Shown here: in pieces, positions 1-9,235 of the stretch
Position numbering within the stretch: position 1 is the stretch's first letter
How the letters are laid out: each line of letters opens with the position of its first letter
Assembly: GCA_963782415.1 (NCBI GenBank)
Contig: CAWAJT010000008.1
Span: forward strand, 868,001 to 932,000
DNA: 64,000 nt
Reading direction: 5' to 3'
Origin: Bog-473 sp963782415
GTDB lineage: Bacteria; Actinomycetota; Acidimicrobiia; Acidimicrobiales; RAAP-2
The notes under the pieces: model-generated
Told to the model about the DNA's origin: nothing
Database searches by the model: none
What the model saw: the letters and a program-made list of their open reading frames with translations, nothing else
Translations under genes and position numbers: made by a program

Positions 1-1720
1 GTAGTACTCCTGAATGAGCGGCACCTCTGCCCGCCAGCCTTCCACGTCCACGCGCAACAGTTCCTCCATCTGCTCGGGTGTCACGTCGAGCCCCGAGGTG
101 TCGATGGCGTCGGCGGTGGGGACCGAGCCGATCGGCGTTTCGACCGCCGGCGCCTTGTCCATCACGCGGTTGAAGATCCACTCCAGCACGCGGCGAGTTC
201 TCGCCGTAGCCCGGCCACAGGAATTTGCCGTCAGCGTCCTTGCGGAACCAGTTCACGTAGAAAATCTTCGGCAGGACGTCACGGTTGGGCGCTTCCGCGC
301 CGATCTTTAGCCAGTGGGCGAAGTAGTCAGCCATGTTGTAGCCGCAGAAGGGCAACATGGCGAAAGGGTCGCGGCGCAGGTTCCCGACCGCCCCGGCCTG
401 GGCTGCCGTCGTCTCCGACGCCATGATGGAACCGAGGAAGACGCCGTGCTCCCAGTCGTGGGACTGGAACACGAGTGGGACGACCGAGGCGCGGCGGCCA
501 CCGAAGAGGATGGCACTGATCGGGACGCCGACCGGATCCTCCCACTCCGGCGCGATGGCCGGGTCCTGGCTGGCGGGTGCCGTGAAGCGCGCGTTGGGGT
601 GTGCGGCCGGGGTATCGGACGCAGGGGTCCAATCGTTGCCCTTCCAGTCCGTGAGGTGCGCCGGGGGATCGTCGGTCATGCCCTCCCACCAGATGTCACC
701 GTCGTCGGTCAGGGCGGTGTTGGTGAAGATGCAGTTGCCGTCGAGCGTCATGATGGCGTTGGGGTTCGTGTGGGTGTTGGTCCCCGGTGCGACCCCGAAA
801 AATCCCGCCTCGGGATTGATGGCGTAGAGCTTGCCGTCGGCGCCGAACTTCATCCAGCAGATGTCGTCGCCAACCGTCTCGACCTTCCATCCTTCGATCG
901 AGGGGATGAGCATGGCGAGGTTCGTCTTGCCGCACGCCGACGGAAAGGCACCCGTGACGTAGCGGGTGTCGCCCTGGGGCGACGTCAGCTTCAAGATGAG
1001 CATGTGCTCGGCCATCCAGCCGGCGTCACGGGCCATGACCGAGGCGATGCGGAGGGCGAAGCACTTCTTGCCGAGGAGAGCGTTGCCGCCGTAACCCGAG
1101 CCGAACGACACGATCTCGCGCGTCTCGGGGAAGTGGACGATGTACTTGTTCTCCGCGTTGCACGGCCACGGCACGTCCTGCTCAGCCGGCTCGAGCGGGG
1201 CACCGACCGAGTGGAGGCAGGGGACGAAATCGTCCTCGCCGAGCACCTCCAGCGCGCCCGTTCCCATGCGGGTCATGATCCGCATGGAGACCGCCACGTA
1301 GGCCGAGTCGGTCAGCTGCACACCGATGTGCGCGATGTCCGAGCCCAGCGGGCCCATGGAGAAGGGGACCACGTACATGGTGCGACCCTTCATGCACCCC
1401 TTGAAGAGGCCGTCGAGCTTCTGGCGCATCTCGGCGGGCGCACACCAGTTGTTCGTCGGCCCGGCGTCGATCTCCTTGGCCGAACAGATGAAGGTGCGGT
1501 CCTCGACGCGGGCGACGTCGCCGGGGTCCGAGTGCGACCAGTAGCTGTTGGGACGCTTGGCGTCCGACAGCCGGGTGAACGTGCCGGCGTCGACGAGCCC
1601 CTGACAGAGGCGGTCGTATTCGTCGGCGGAACCGTCGCACCACTCGATTCGGTCGGGTGTGGTGAGGGCCGCAATTTCATCGACCCAAGCGAGGAGTTTC
1701 GCGTTCTTTGTAGGCGCCAT
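1..1720 (-). CDS. pckG: Phosphoenolpyruvate carboxykinase (GTP), 3'-truncated by window edge, one frameshift
   Basis: Makes PEP from oxaloacetate with GTP in the cytosol (gluconeogenesis/anaplerosis). Translation from the ATG at 1720 gives a near full-length GTP-type enzyme: N-terminal ENKYIVHFPETR and GSGYGGNALLGKKC substrate segments, then FPSACGKTNLAML near residue 257 with the P-loop-like reactive cysteine. The family is about 600 aa; some 570 are seen, with the last 20-40 outside the window. The frame changes at about 191-196: upstream reads WPGYGENS, and the expected continuation (LEWIFNRVMDKAP) is in another frame, restored by removing one C/G. There is no stop in the first frame before the edge. 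It is divergent from thiL across 62 bp. The family call is firm; the frameshift is either a sequence error or recent inactivation. Confidence 0.9.
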   Translation of the reverse strand, partial: MAPTKNAKLLAWVDEIAALTTPDRIEWCDGSADEYDRLCQGLVDAGTFTRLSDAKRPNSYWSHSDPGDVARVEDRTFICSAKEIDAGPTNNWCAPAEMRQKLDGLFKGCMKGRTMYVVPFSMGPLGSDIAHIGVQLTDSAYVAVSMRIMTRMGTGALEVLGEDDFVPCLHSVGAPLEPAEQDVPWPCNAENKYIVHFPETREIVSFGSGYGGNALLGKKCFALRIASVMARDAGWMAEHMLILKLTSPQGDTRYVTGAFPSACGKTNLAMLIPSIEGWKVETVGDDICWMKFGADGKLYAINPEAGFFGVAPGTNTHTNPNAIMTLDGNCIFTNTALTDDGDIWWEGMTDDPPAHLTDWKGNDWTPASDTPAAHPNARFTAPASQDPAIAPEWEDPVGVPISAILFGGRRASVVPLVFQSHDWEHGVFLGSIMASETTAAQAGAVGNLRRDPFAMLPFCGYNMADYFAHWLKIGAEAPNRDVLPKIFYVNWFRKDADGKFLWPGYGENSPRAGVDLQPRDGQGAGGRNADRLGPHRRRHRHLGARRDTRADGGTVARGRGRLAGRGAAHSGVL

Positions 1721-1770
1721 GGCTGGGGGATCTGCTCCTTCGTCCGGCCGGTTTCGGTGGGGTCCAATGC

Positions 1771-1776
1771 TAGGCA
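1771..1776 (+). promoter_or_regulatory. Putative -10 box, leaderless thiL
   Basis: TAGGCA lies 6 nt before the GTG start of thiL, with no Shine-Dalgarno sequence. The facing strand carries TAGCAT (1767-1772) that could serve pckG with a leader of about 40 nt. Assigned by analogy with the TAnnnT boxes elsewhere in the window. Confidence 0.35.
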
Positions 1777-1782
1777 TGTGAC

Positions 1783-2757
1783 GTGGGATCCCCCAAACCT
1801 CGGCACACGACAGATCCCGTCTCTGAAGACGAGGTCCTAGAGAGTATCCGGTCGATCTTGGGAAGCGGAACCGAGCCGTTCGACCGGCGCGACGACGCCG
1901 CCGTCCTCACCATCCCGCCAGGTGGGCCGCTCGTGGTGTCCGTCGACAGTGTCGTCGATGGGGTGCACGTCGACCTTTCGATCTGCACTCCGGGTGACGT
2001 GGGCTGGAAAGCCCTGATGGGGGCGCTGAGCGACCTTGCCGCCGTCGGCGCCACGCCAGTAGGGGCGCTGATCGCCCTCTGCGTGCCCGGGGGATCTGGC
2101 CACGGTGAACTGGCGCTCGGCCTCATGGCCGGCGTGGCCGAGGCCTCGACCGCCAGCGGCTGCTCGGTGGTCGGGGGCGATGTGTCCGAGTCGGACCAGG
2201 TCGTGGTGGCGGTCACCGTGCTGGGGAGCGTCGAGCCCGATGGACCCCCGCCGGTGGCGCGTGGTGGCGCCCGGCCCGGGGACGTGCTGCTCGTGACGGG
2301 ACCTTGCGGCGCGTCAGCGGCGGGATTGCGCGCGCTCCGGAGCCCGGGCGGTGCTCGGGCCGGCACCGTGGCCGCCTCCGAGGCGTACCGGCGGCCGGTG
2401 GCCCGCGTCACGGAGGGCCAGCTGAGCCGGGCCGCGGGCGCGCACGCGATGATCGACGTCTCCGACGGTCTGGCCCTCGACCTCCATCGCCTGGCTGATG
2501 CCTCGCATGTCGGGTTCGAGTTGTCGTCAATCCCAATTGCACCCGCGGCCACCCTGGACGAGGCACTCGGTGGCGGCGAAGATTACGAGTTGATCATTGC
2601 CGTGGACGTTCCCTGCTCGGAACAATTGGTGGCCGGCTTCTCGGCCGCCGGCCTGCGGGCGCCCGTCGCCTTCGGCACCGTCACGGCCGAGAGGGCGACC
2701 CGGACGCTCCGCGGGCGTCCGCTGCAGCGTCTGGGGTGGCAGCACAGGGTCGGCTGA
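1783..2757 (+). CDS. thiL: Thiamine-monophosphate kinase ThiL
   Basis: Phosphorylates thiamine monophosphate to the cofactor thiamine diphosphate with ATP. The 324 aa match the usual length. Visible AIRS-fold motifs are DDAAV near 37-41, VSVDSVVDGVHVD near 52-64 (metal/ATP aspartates), ALSDLAAVGATP near 81-92, a GGD motif, DVSDGLALDL in the second half and GEDYEL near the C-terminus. GTG is the only good start upstream of the first conserved block and is preceded by a -10-like box. Divergent from pckG; rpmB converges downstream. Confidence 0.93.
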   Translation: MGSPKPRHTTDPVSEDEVLESIRSILGSGTEPFDRRDDAAVLTIPPGGPLVVSVDSVVDGVHVDLSICTPGDVGWKALMGALSDLAAVGATPVGALIALCVPGGSGHGELALGLMAGVAEASTASGCSVVGGDVSESDQVVVAVTVLGSVEPDGPPPVARGGARPGDVLLVTGPCGASAAGLRALRSPGGARAGTVAASEAYRRPVARVTEGQLSRAAGAHAMIDVSDGLALDLHRLADASHVGFELSSIPIAPAATLDEALGGGEDYELIIAVDVPCSEQLVAGFSAAGLRAPVAFGTVTAERATRTLRGRPLQRLGWQHRVG

Positions 2758-2839
2758 CGATGGGGCTGGTGACGAGTCCCGGACGACGGCGGGACGGCGC
2801 CATCGGCCCACTACGTCGGCCGTCAGCTGCGTCCGGGCG

Positions 2840-3058
2840 TCAGTTGCCGGTGGGCTGGGGCGCCCGGCGCAGCGGCTTGGTCACCTTGCCGGCCCGGATG
2901 CACGACGTGCAGACGTGGAGCCGCTTCGGTGCGCCGTCGACCACGGCGCGAACCCGCTGGATGTTCGGGTTCCAGCGCCGCTTCGTGCGACGGTGCGAGT
3001 GGCTGACGTTCATGCCGAACGAGGGCTTCTTGCCACAGATATCGCACACTGCTGCCAT
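2840..3058 (-). CDS. rpmB: 50S ribosomal protein bL28
   Basis: Large-subunit protein of 72 aa beginning MAAVCDICGK. Two CxxC pairs (C5/C8 and C50/C53) mark the zinc-binding form of bL28. The SHRRTKRRWNPNIQ segment is the family signature. A purine-rich GGAAGG lies about 7 nt before the ATG, so this gene, unlike many here, has a leader. It is divergent from the DAK gene, as rpmB often is in actinobacteria and firmicutes. Confidence 0.96.
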   Translation of the reverse strand: MAAVCDICGKKPSFGMNVSHSHRRTKRRWNPNIQRVRAVVDGAPKRLHVCTSCIRAGKVTKPLRRAPQPTGN

Positions 3059-3125
3059 GGGAGAACCTTCCTGGGGGAGGCCGCGGTCGACGGACCACGC
3101 AGGCCTTCACGAACGGCTCAAAGGT

Positions 3126-3131
3126 TAGCAT
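3126..3131 (+). promoter_or_regulatory. Putative -10 box, leaderless DAK gene
   Basis: TAGCAT sits 8 nt before the ATG at 3140 in the 81-bp divergent gap with rpmB, with no Shine-Dalgarno sequence between. It fits the recurrent leaderless pattern of this window. Confidence 0.4.
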
Positions 3132-3139
3132 CCCCTGCC

Positions 3140-4813
3140 ATGACCTCCCCGTCGACGCTGGGCGCCGACGAACTGCGTGCCGTGATGGGGGGCTACCGCG
3201 ACGCTCTCCGGCTGCACCAGGGCGACATCAACCGCCTCAACGTCTATCCGGTGCCCGACGGGGACACCGGGACGAACATGGCCCTGACCCTGGAGGCCGT
3301 GGTCAGCGAGCTGGAGGCCGTCGAGGCCGGGGCCGATCTGGCCGCCGTCTGCAAGGCCATCGGGCACGGCTCGCTCATGGGGGCGCGCGGGAATTCGGGC
3401 GTCATCCTCTCGCAGCTCCTGCGGGGCATGAGCGAGCGCATGGCGGGGACGGGGGACGACGTGGTCGAGCCCGACGTCCTCGTCGCCGCCATCGGCCACG
3501 CCGCCGAGCTGGCACGGCGGGCCGTGGTACGCCCGGTCGAGGGCACCATTTTGACGGTGGCGTCAGCCGCCGCCGTCGGGGCGGCCAGCGGGGACGGATT
3601 GGTGGGCGTGGTGGAGAGCGCCCGCGCCGAGGCGGCCGACGCCCTGGCCCGCACGCCCGAAATGCTGCCGGTCCTGGCTCAGGCCGGCGTGGTCGACGCC
3701 GGCGGGGCGGGCTACCTCCTCCTGCTCGATGCGTTCCTGCTCGTGCTCGACGGCCGGCCCCTGCCCGAGCCTTCCGGGGTCGACGCCCCCGACCTCAGCG
3801 CCCTCGATGCGAATGTGCTGGCGGTCGAGGGCGGGGCGGGCGAGGCGCACGCCGTCGGCGACCTGCGCTTCGAGGTCATGTACTTCTTGAGCGCGCCCGA
3901 CGACTCCGTCGAGGCGTTCAAGGAGGTGTGGGCCGGCATCGGCGACTCCATCGTCGTCGTCGGGGGCGACGGCCTGTGGAACTGCCACATCCACACGAAC
4001 GACGTCGGTGCCGCCATCGAGGCCGGCGTCGACGCCGGCCGGCCCCACCGCATCCGCGTCACCGACCTCGACGAGCAGGTCGAGGAGGAGCGCTGGGTGC
4101 GCGAGAGCGTGGGCGCGCCCGGAGCCGGGCCGAGCAGCGAGGGCACGGGGCCGCCACCGACGACAAGCGTGGTGGCGGTCGTCTCCGGTGACGGCATCGG
4201 TCGCATCTTCCGCTCGCTCGGCGTCCACCACCTGGTCGTCGGTGGCCAGACGATGAACCCGGCGACGGCCGACCTGGTCAAGGCCGTGGAATCCGTGGGC
4301 TCAGCCGAGGTCGTCATCCTGCCCAACAACAAGAACATCCGGCCCGTGGCCGATCAGGTCGACGCGCTGTGCCCCAAGACGGTCCGGGTCGTGGCCACGG
4401 GGTCGATCGTCGAGGGCTTCGCCGCGTTGTTGGCGTACGACCCGGCGGCACCGGCCGACGCCAACGTCGCCTCCATGTCCGACTCGGCCGCCCGGGTGGT
4501 GCCGGCCGAGGTCACCCGCGCCGTGCGCGACACGGTCACCGACGCCGGCGAGGTCCACGAAGGCGACTTCATCGGGATCTCGCGTGACGGCGTGGTCGCG
4601 GTGTCGGACAACATCGTCGTGTGCACGCGGCTGTTGTTGAGCCGCCTGCTCCGGCCGACGCACGAGCTCGTCACGTTGATCGAAGGCGAGGGCGCCCGGG
4701 TGGCTGACACCAGGCGGATCGAGGAATGGCTCTCCGAGGAGCACCCCGATGTCGCACTCGAGGTGCACCAGGGCGGCCAACCTCTCTACCCGTACCTCTT
4801 GGGGATTGAGTAG
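3140..4813 (+). CDS. DAK2/DegV-like protein, FakA/YloV family
   Basis: 557 aa. The N-terminal DhaL/DAK2 nucleotide domain has NVYPVPDGDTGTNM (about 34-47), whose aspartates bind Mg-ATP, and GSLMGARGNSGVILSQ (about 85-100). A middle domain and a DegV-like C-terminal region follow. This is the architecture of fatty acid kinase FakA, which phosphorylates acyl chains held by a FakB partner; no FakB is in the window, so the substrate is inferred. The ATG at 3140 was chosen because the longer upstream reading frame crosses rpmB and shows no homology. A Pro/Ser/Thr-rich linker separates the domains. The stop overlaps the proposed recG start, so the two may be translationally coupled. Confidence 0.88.
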   Translation: MTSPSTLGADELRAVMGGYRDALRLHQGDINRLNVYPVPDGDTGTNMALTLEAVVSELEAVEAGADLAAVCKAIGHGSLMGARGNSGVILSQLLRGMSERMAGTGDDVVEPDVLVAAIGHAAELARRAVVRPVEGTILTVASAAAVGAASGDGLVGVVESARAEAADALARTPEMLPVLAQAGVVDAGGAGYLLLLDAFLLVLDGRPLPEPSGVDAPDLSALDANVLAVEGGAGEAHAVGDLRFEVMYFLSAPDDSVEAFKEVWAGIGDSIVVVGGDGLWNCHIHTNDVGAAIEAGVDAGRPHRIRVTDLDEQVEEERWVRESVGAPGAGPSSEGTGPPPTTSVVAVVSGDGIGRIFRSLGVHHLVVGGQTMNPATADLVKAVESVGSAEVVILPNNKNIRPVADQVDALCPKTVRVVATGSIVEGFAALLAYDPAAPADANVASMSDSAARVVPAEVTRAVRDTVTDAGEVHEGDFIGISRDGVVAVSDNIVVCTRLLLSRLLRPTHELVTLIEGEGARVADTRRIEEWLSEEHPDVALEVHQGGQPLYPYLLGIE

Positions 4814-6962
4814 CGGCCGCACACTCAGCGACCTGAGCCTGCGGCCGGTCTCGGTGCTCGAGTCGGTGTCGGAGCGCAAGGCCGGTCGGCTGGCCGATCT
4901 CGGGATCGAGTCCGTGCTCGATCTGCTCACGACCTACCCGCGGCGCTACATCGATCGCACCCGCCAGGCCGACGTCTCGGGGCTCCGGGTCGGCGACGAG
5001 GCGGCCGTGCTGGCCACGGTGCAGACGGCGCGGGCCCGTCGGGCGCGGACCGGCCGGGCCGTCGTCGACGTCGTGGTGCGCGACGACACGGGTCGCCTCA
5101 AGATCGTCTTCTTCAACCAGCCCTGGCGGGCCAAGCAGCTCGAGGGGGGAACCCAGGCGATCTTCTTCGGCAAGGTCACCGACTATCGGGGGACTCGGCA
5201 GATGGCCAACCCCGTCGTCGACGTGGTGGCCGGTGTGGCGCCCGGGAGGCGGACACTGCGGATCCTGCCGGTCTACCCGGCCTCGGCCAAGGCGGGCCTG
5301 ACGTCGTGGGAGATCGGCGAGTTCGTGGCCGAGGCTCTTGCGCGCGCCGGGGAATTCGCCGACCCGCTCCCCGCCGAGTGGCGCTCCGAGCTCGATCTGT
5401 GGGACCGGACCGCAGCCTTCGGGGCCATCCATGCGCCCGAATCGGTCGATGTGGTCGAGCCGGCGCGGCGCCGACTCGTCTTCGACGAGCTTTTCCGCCT
5501 CCAGCTGGCGCTCGTGCTGCGCCGGCGCGCCTTCGAGGTCAACGCCCGCGCGCTGCATCACGACGTGTCGCCGCGGGAGGTCACGGGGTCGGTCGGCGAC
5601 ACGCTGGTGGCGCGGTTCCTGGGCGACTTGCCCTACGAGTTGACCACGGCGCAGCGCCAGGCCCTCGCCGTCATCGTGGCCGACATGGCCGGCCCGTTCC
5701 CGATGCACCGTCTGCTGCAGGGCGACGTCGGCTCGGGCAAGACGGTGGTGGCGCTGGCGGCGCTGCTCGCCGCTGTGCAGAGCGGCCACCAGGGTGCCCT
5801 GATGGTGCCGACCGAGGTGCTGGCCGAGCAACACTTCGCGGCGGTGCGCGCCCTGCTCGGCGAACTCGAGGGCCCGGGTGGCATGGCGGGGGGCGAGGTC
5901 CGCGTCGAACTCCTCACGAGCCGGGTCAAGGGCAAGGCGCGCACGGCTGTGCTCGAGGGCCTGGCGTCGGGAGCGGTGAGCATCGTGGTCGGCACCCACG
6001 CGCTGTTGACCGAGGAGGTGGCCTTCGGGTCGCTCGGGGCCGTGGTGATCGACGAGCAGCACCGCTTCGGCGTCGAGCAGCGGGCCACGCTGCGCGCCAA
6101 GGGCACCGACGGCGATCCGGACCTGCTCGTCATGACGGCGACGCCGATCCCGCGCACGGCGGCCATGGTGATCTTCGGCGATCTCGACCTGACCACGCTC
6201 GACGAGCTGCCACCGGGCCGCCGGCCGGTCACGACCGAATGGCTCCCGGGGAGCGAGCACAAGGGGGAGCAGCGCGCCTGGGACCGCGTCCGCCAGGAGG
6301 TGGCGGCCGGGCACCGGGCCTTCGTGGTGTGCCCGCTGGTCAGCGACTCGCTGCGCGTCGAGGCGAAGTCGGCCACCGAGGAATTCGAGCGCCTGGCCGC
6401 GGGCGAGCTGGCGGGGTTGCAGGTCGGGCTGCTGCACGGGCAGATGGCGGCCGTCGCCCGCGAGGAGGTGATGGAGCGCTTCCGGGCCGGCGAGCTCCAG
6501 GTGCTCGTCGCCACGACCGTGATCGAGGTCGGCGTCGACGTGCCCGAGGCCACGGTCATGGTGGTGCAGAGCGCGGACCGCTTCGGGATCGCACAGCTGC
6601 ACCAGCTGCGCGGTCGCGTCGGACGGGGCGGGACCTCCAGCTGGTGCTATCTGCTCGGCGGCGAGGACGGGAACGAGCGCCTGACTGCGGTGGCGGGGTC
6701 GACCGACGGCTTCGCTCTGGCCGAGGCAGACCTGCGCGTACGCGGCGAGGGCACGTTGCTCGGCGCCCGCCAGAAGGGCCAGAGCGACCTCCGGCTGGCC
6801 TCGCTCACCGACGCCGACGACATGGCACTGCTCGCTGAGGCGCGCCGGGTGGCCGAGGCCGTGGTCGGCGAGGACCCGCAACTCCGCGGCCATCCCGACC
6901 TGGCCGACGAGGTCAAGCTGCTCCTGAGCGAGGACGAAGGGGAGTATCTCTTCAAGAGCTGA
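4806..6962 (+). CDS. recG: ATP-dependent DNA helicase RecG
   Basis: Branch-migration helicase for stalled forks and Holliday junctions. Order: N-terminal wedge/OB region beginning LSDLSLRPVSVLESV, with YPRRYIDR and the OB strands; Walker A GDVGSGKT near residue 306; DEQHRFG (motif II) near 416; MTATPIPRT (motif III); and a C-terminal helicase domain with QLRGRVGRG. About 718 aa from the TTG at 4806, normal for RecG. An ATG at 4749 is possible but adds 19 non-conserved residues inside the upstream gene. TTG gives an 8-nt overlap with the DAK gene. Confidence 0.94.
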   Translation: MSSGRTLSDLSLRPVSVLESVSERKAGRLADLGIESVLDLLTTYPRRYIDRTRQADVSGLRVGDEAAVLATVQTARARRARTGRAVVDVVVRDDTGRLKIVFFNQPWRAKQLEGGTQAIFFGKVTDYRGTRQMANPVVDVVAGVAPGRRTLRILPVYPASAKAGLTSWEIGEFVAEALARAGEFADPLPAEWRSELDLWDRTAAFGAIHAPESVDVVEPARRRLVFDELFRLQLALVLRRRAFEVNARALHHDVSPREVTGSVGDTLVARFLGDLPYELTTAQRQALAVIVADMAGPFPMHRLLQGDVGSGKTVVALAALLAAVQSGHQGALMVPTEVLAEQHFAAVRALLGELEGPGGMAGGEVRVELLTSRVKGKARTAVLEGLASGAVSIVVGTHALLTEEVAFGSLGAVVIDEQHRFGVEQRATLRAKGTDGDPDLLVMTATPIPRTAAMVIFGDLDLTTLDELPPGRRPVTTEWLPGSEHKGEQRAWDRVRQEVAAGHRAFVVCPLVSDSLRVEAKSATEEFERLAAGELAGLQVGLLHGQMAAVAREEVMERFRAGELQVLVATTVIEVGVDVPEATVMVVQSADRFGIAQLHQLRGRVGRGGTSSWCYLLGGEDGNERLTAVAGSTDGFALAEADLRVRGEGTLLGARQKGQSDLRLASLTDADDMALLAEARRVAEAVVGEDPQLRGHPDLADEVKLLLSEDEGEYLFKS

Positions 6963-7004
6963 GGCGCGTGCTGGGGCCCGTCGTGGCTGCGGCCGGCGCG
7001 GTCG

Positions 7005-7010
7005 TAGGGT
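7005..7010 (+). promoter_or_regulatory. Putative -10 box, leaderless rsmD
   Basis: TAGGGT ends 6 nt before the rsmD ATG, with no Shine-Dalgarno sequence. The 54-bp gap after recG suggests a separate transcription start. Confidence 0.45.
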
Positions 7011-7016
7011 GAGGCG

Positions 7017-7553
7017 ATGCGGGTCATCGGAGGCCGGAGCCGCGGTCGCCGGCTGGCCGCCAAGTTGCCGCCGACGGTGCGCCCCACGTCGGACAGGGTG
7101 CGCGAGGCGATCTTCGACATCTTGGGCTCACAAGGCGGTGTCGAGGGCCTGGTGGTGGTCGACCTTTTCTGCGGCAGCGGCGCGTTGGGGGTCGAGGCTC
7201 TGTCCAGGGGGGCGGCGTCGTCCACCTTCGTCGACCTCGATCCGGACGCGTTGGCCGCGGTCCGCCTGAACCTCGACGCGGTCGGCCTCGGGGCCGAGTC
7301 CGTCACGCTCGTGCGGGCCGCACTGCCCGGATGGCTCGAGTCCGCGGCGGCGCCTTCGTTCGATCTCGCGCTGTGCGACCCCCCGTACGATTTCGACGAT
7401 TGGCCCGCACTGCTCGGCGTCCTGCGAGCCGTCACCGTCGTCATGGAATCGGCGGCACCCATCGCCCTACCCGAGGACTGGGTGGTCGCGAGGGAGCGGC
7501 AGTACGGCGGTACGCTCGTCACCGTGGCTCATCGCAGGGGTGACGACTCGTGA
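7017..7553 (+). CDS. rsmD: 16S rRNA (guanine966-N2)-methyltransferase RsmD
   Basis: SAM-dependent methylation of G966 in 16S rRNA during 30S assembly. The 178 aa begin MRVIGGRSRGRRL, followed by RPTSDRVREAIFDIL, the class I SAM motif VVDLFCGSGALGVEALSRG (about 47-64), and the catalytic LCDPPYDF (about 121-128). The stop overlaps the coaD GTG by 4 nt (GTGA), as in the common rsmD-coaD pair. Confidence 0.95.
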   Translation: MRVIGGRSRGRRLAAKLPPTVRPTSDRVREAIFDILGSQGGVEGLVVVDLFCGSGALGVEALSRGAASSTFVDLDPDALAAVRLNLDAVGLGAESVTLVRAALPGWLESAAAPSFDLALCDPPYDFDDWPALLGVLRAVTVVMESAAPIALPEDWVVARERQYGGTLVTVAHRRGDDS

Positions 7554-8062
7554 AAGTGGGTCTGTTCCCGGGATCCTTCGACCCGTTCCACAACGGGCAT
7601 CTCGAAATCGTCGAGCGGGCGACCCGGCTCTTCGACGAGGTCGTCGTCGCCGCCTTGCGCAATCCTCAGAAGGGCATGGCGCTGTTCGACCTCGAGGAGC
7701 GCCAAGCGATGCTGGAGGAGACCATGGCCCACCTGCCGTCGGTGCGCATCGTGTCGGTGGCGACCCTGCTCGTCTACGTCGCCCGCGACGTCGGTGCGTC
7801 GGCGATCGTACGGGGGTTGCGGGCGGTCTCGGACTTCGAGGCCGAAATGCAGATGGCCCAGATGAACAACCACCTCTCGGGCGTCGAGACGATCTTCATC
7901 CCCACCAGCCCGGAGTGGTCCTTCGTGGCGTCCAAGCTCGTGCGCGAGGTGTGGCGCTTCGGCGGCGACGTGTCCGCCTTCGTCCCCAAGCCGGTGGCGG
8001 AGGCCCTGCAGGCCAAGTACATGGAGCGTGACGTGGACGGAACGAGGGGTGAAGACGCGTGA
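7550..8062 (+). CDS. coaD: Phosphopantetheine adenylyltransferase CoaD
   Basis: Converts 4'-phosphopantetheine and ATP to dephospho-CoA. The 170 aa begin MKVGLFPGSFDPFHNGH, containing the nucleotidyltransferase HxGH motif (H14/H17). RGLRAVSDFEAEMQMAQMN and FVASKLVREV (the usual ISST..R region) complete the family pattern. Starts at GTG coupled to rsmD. It supplies CoA for the acyl-carrier and fatty-acid genes nearby. Confidence 0.96.
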   Translation: MKVGLFPGSFDPFHNGHLEIVERATRLFDEVVVAALRNPQKGMALFDLEERQAMLEETMAHLPSVRIVSVATLLVYVARDVGASAIVRGLRAVSDFEAEMQMAQMNNHLSGVETIFIPTSPEWSFVASKLVREVWRFGGDVSAFVPKPVAEALQAKYMERDVDGTRGEDA

Positions 8063-8625
8063 GTGATCAGTTCCTCGACGTCGACGACGACGACCCACCG
8101 CTGGAGGACGTCGGCATCGAGTCGATCCTCAACCAGCTGCTCGACCTCCTGGCGGCGGCGAAGTCCATGCCGCTGTCCTCGTCGGTGATGGTCTCGCGCG
8201 AAGAGGTGAGCTCACTGGTGCAGTCGGCCATCGAGTGTCTGCCCGACGAGCTGCGCCAGGCCCGCTGGCTGCTGCGCGAGCGAGAGGAGTTCATGGCGGA
8301 GCGCAACCGCGACGCCGAGGCGCTCATGGCCGACGTGCGGGCCCAGGCCGAGCACATGGTGCAGCGCACCGAGATCGTGCGGCAGGCCAACGCCGTGGCC
8401 CAGCGGATCCTCGACGACGCCAACGAGGAGGCGAGGGCGCTGCGCCACCAGGCGGAGGACTTCGTCGACACGAAGCTGGCCGGCATGGAGATCGTGCTGG
8501 ACCGGCTGACACGGACGGTGCAGGCAGGCCGGGCGCGGCTGGCGGCGCCGTCCCTCGACACCACCCCCACCGTCGACGTCACCCGGACGGAGGAGGACGG
8601 CTTCTTCGACCAGGACCGCTCGTAG
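8059..8625 (+). CDS. Coiled-coil protein, Rv2927c-like (ATP synthase F0 subunit B/DivIVA-like)
   Basis: 188 aa, soluble, acidic at both ends with a long Ala/Glu/Arg-rich central helix (about 75-160) predicted to be a coiled coil. Homologues occupy this position between coaD and DUF177 in mycobacteria and streptomycetes and are annotated as ATP synthase B-like or cell-division initiation (DivIVA-like) proteins; function is not settled. Starts at GTG overlapping coaD by 4 nt. No membrane segment is visible. Confidence 0.8.
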   Translation: MSDQFLDVDDDDPPLEDVGIESILNQLLDLLAAAKSMPLSSSVMVSREEVSSLVQSAIECLPDELRQARWLLREREEFMAERNRDAEALMADVRAQAEHMVQRTEIVRQANAVAQRILDDANEEARALRHQAEDFVDTKLAGMEIVLDRLTRTVQAGRARLAAPSLDTTPTVDVTRTEEDGFFDQDRS

Positions 8626-8636
8626 GGGTAGGTCGG

Positions 8637-9170
8637 ATGGCCACCGAACCCTTCAGCGTCCACGTGGCACGGTTGCGCCGCCCGCCCGCCCAGCCCGCCC
8701 ACGAGGTGCGGCGGGGCGAGGTCGCCCAGACTGGACCCATCGACGAGGCCGGGATCGACCCCGGGCGCAGCGTCGTGCCGGCCGGAGCCGAGATCGAGGT
8801 CGACGTGACCCTCATCCCCTTCGAGGGAGGGATCGAGGCGACCGGGACCGTCACCGCGCCGTGGACCGGCATCTGCCGGCGCTGCGCCGAGCCGGTGTCG
8901 GGTGTGCTGCGAATCCCGGTCCGCGAGCGCTTCGCCGACGCGCCGCTGGCCGGGCCCTCCGACGAAGAGCTCTATCCCATCGTCGACGACACCATCGACC
9001 TGGCGCCGCTGGCCCGCGACGCCGTGGTCCTCGAGCTGCCCATGGCGCCGCTGTGCCGGGAGGACTGTGCGGGACTGTGTGCGCAGTGCGGGGCGAACCG
9101 CAACGACGGCGATTGCGGCTGCGTTGCCCCACGGGACCCCCGGTGGGCTAACCTCGACGTGCTCCGGTAG
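8637..9170 (+). CDS. DUF177 (YceD) protein upstream of rpmF
   Basis: 177 aa from the ATG at 8637; a longer frame upstream is only overlap with the previous gene. A beta-rich N-terminal half is followed by CRRC in the middle and a cysteine cluster near the end (CREDCAGLCAQCG, then CGC), suggesting zinc binding. YceD/DUF177 proteins almost always precede rpmF and in plants and bacteria are linked to 23S rRNA accumulation. rpmF begins 65 nt downstream. Confidence 0.88.
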   Translation: MATEPFSVHVARLRRPPAQPAHEVRRGEVAQTGPIDEAGIDPGRSVVPAGAEIEVDVTLIPFEGGIEATGTVTAPWTGICRRCAEPVSGVLRIPVRERFADAPLAGPSDEELYPIVDDTIDLAPLARDAVVLELPMAPLCREDCAGLCAQCGANRNDGDCGCVAPRDPRWANLDVLR

Positions 9171-9235
9171 CCGTTCCTCCGGCCCGGCTCCGTCCGAGAG
9201 CGCACCTGCGCCCGATCGATCGTTGGAGTTCCGCC

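Noticed and set aside
4671..6893. 740-residue minus-strand frame opposite recG
   Set aside because: Antisense shadow of recG third-position GC bias; no homology.
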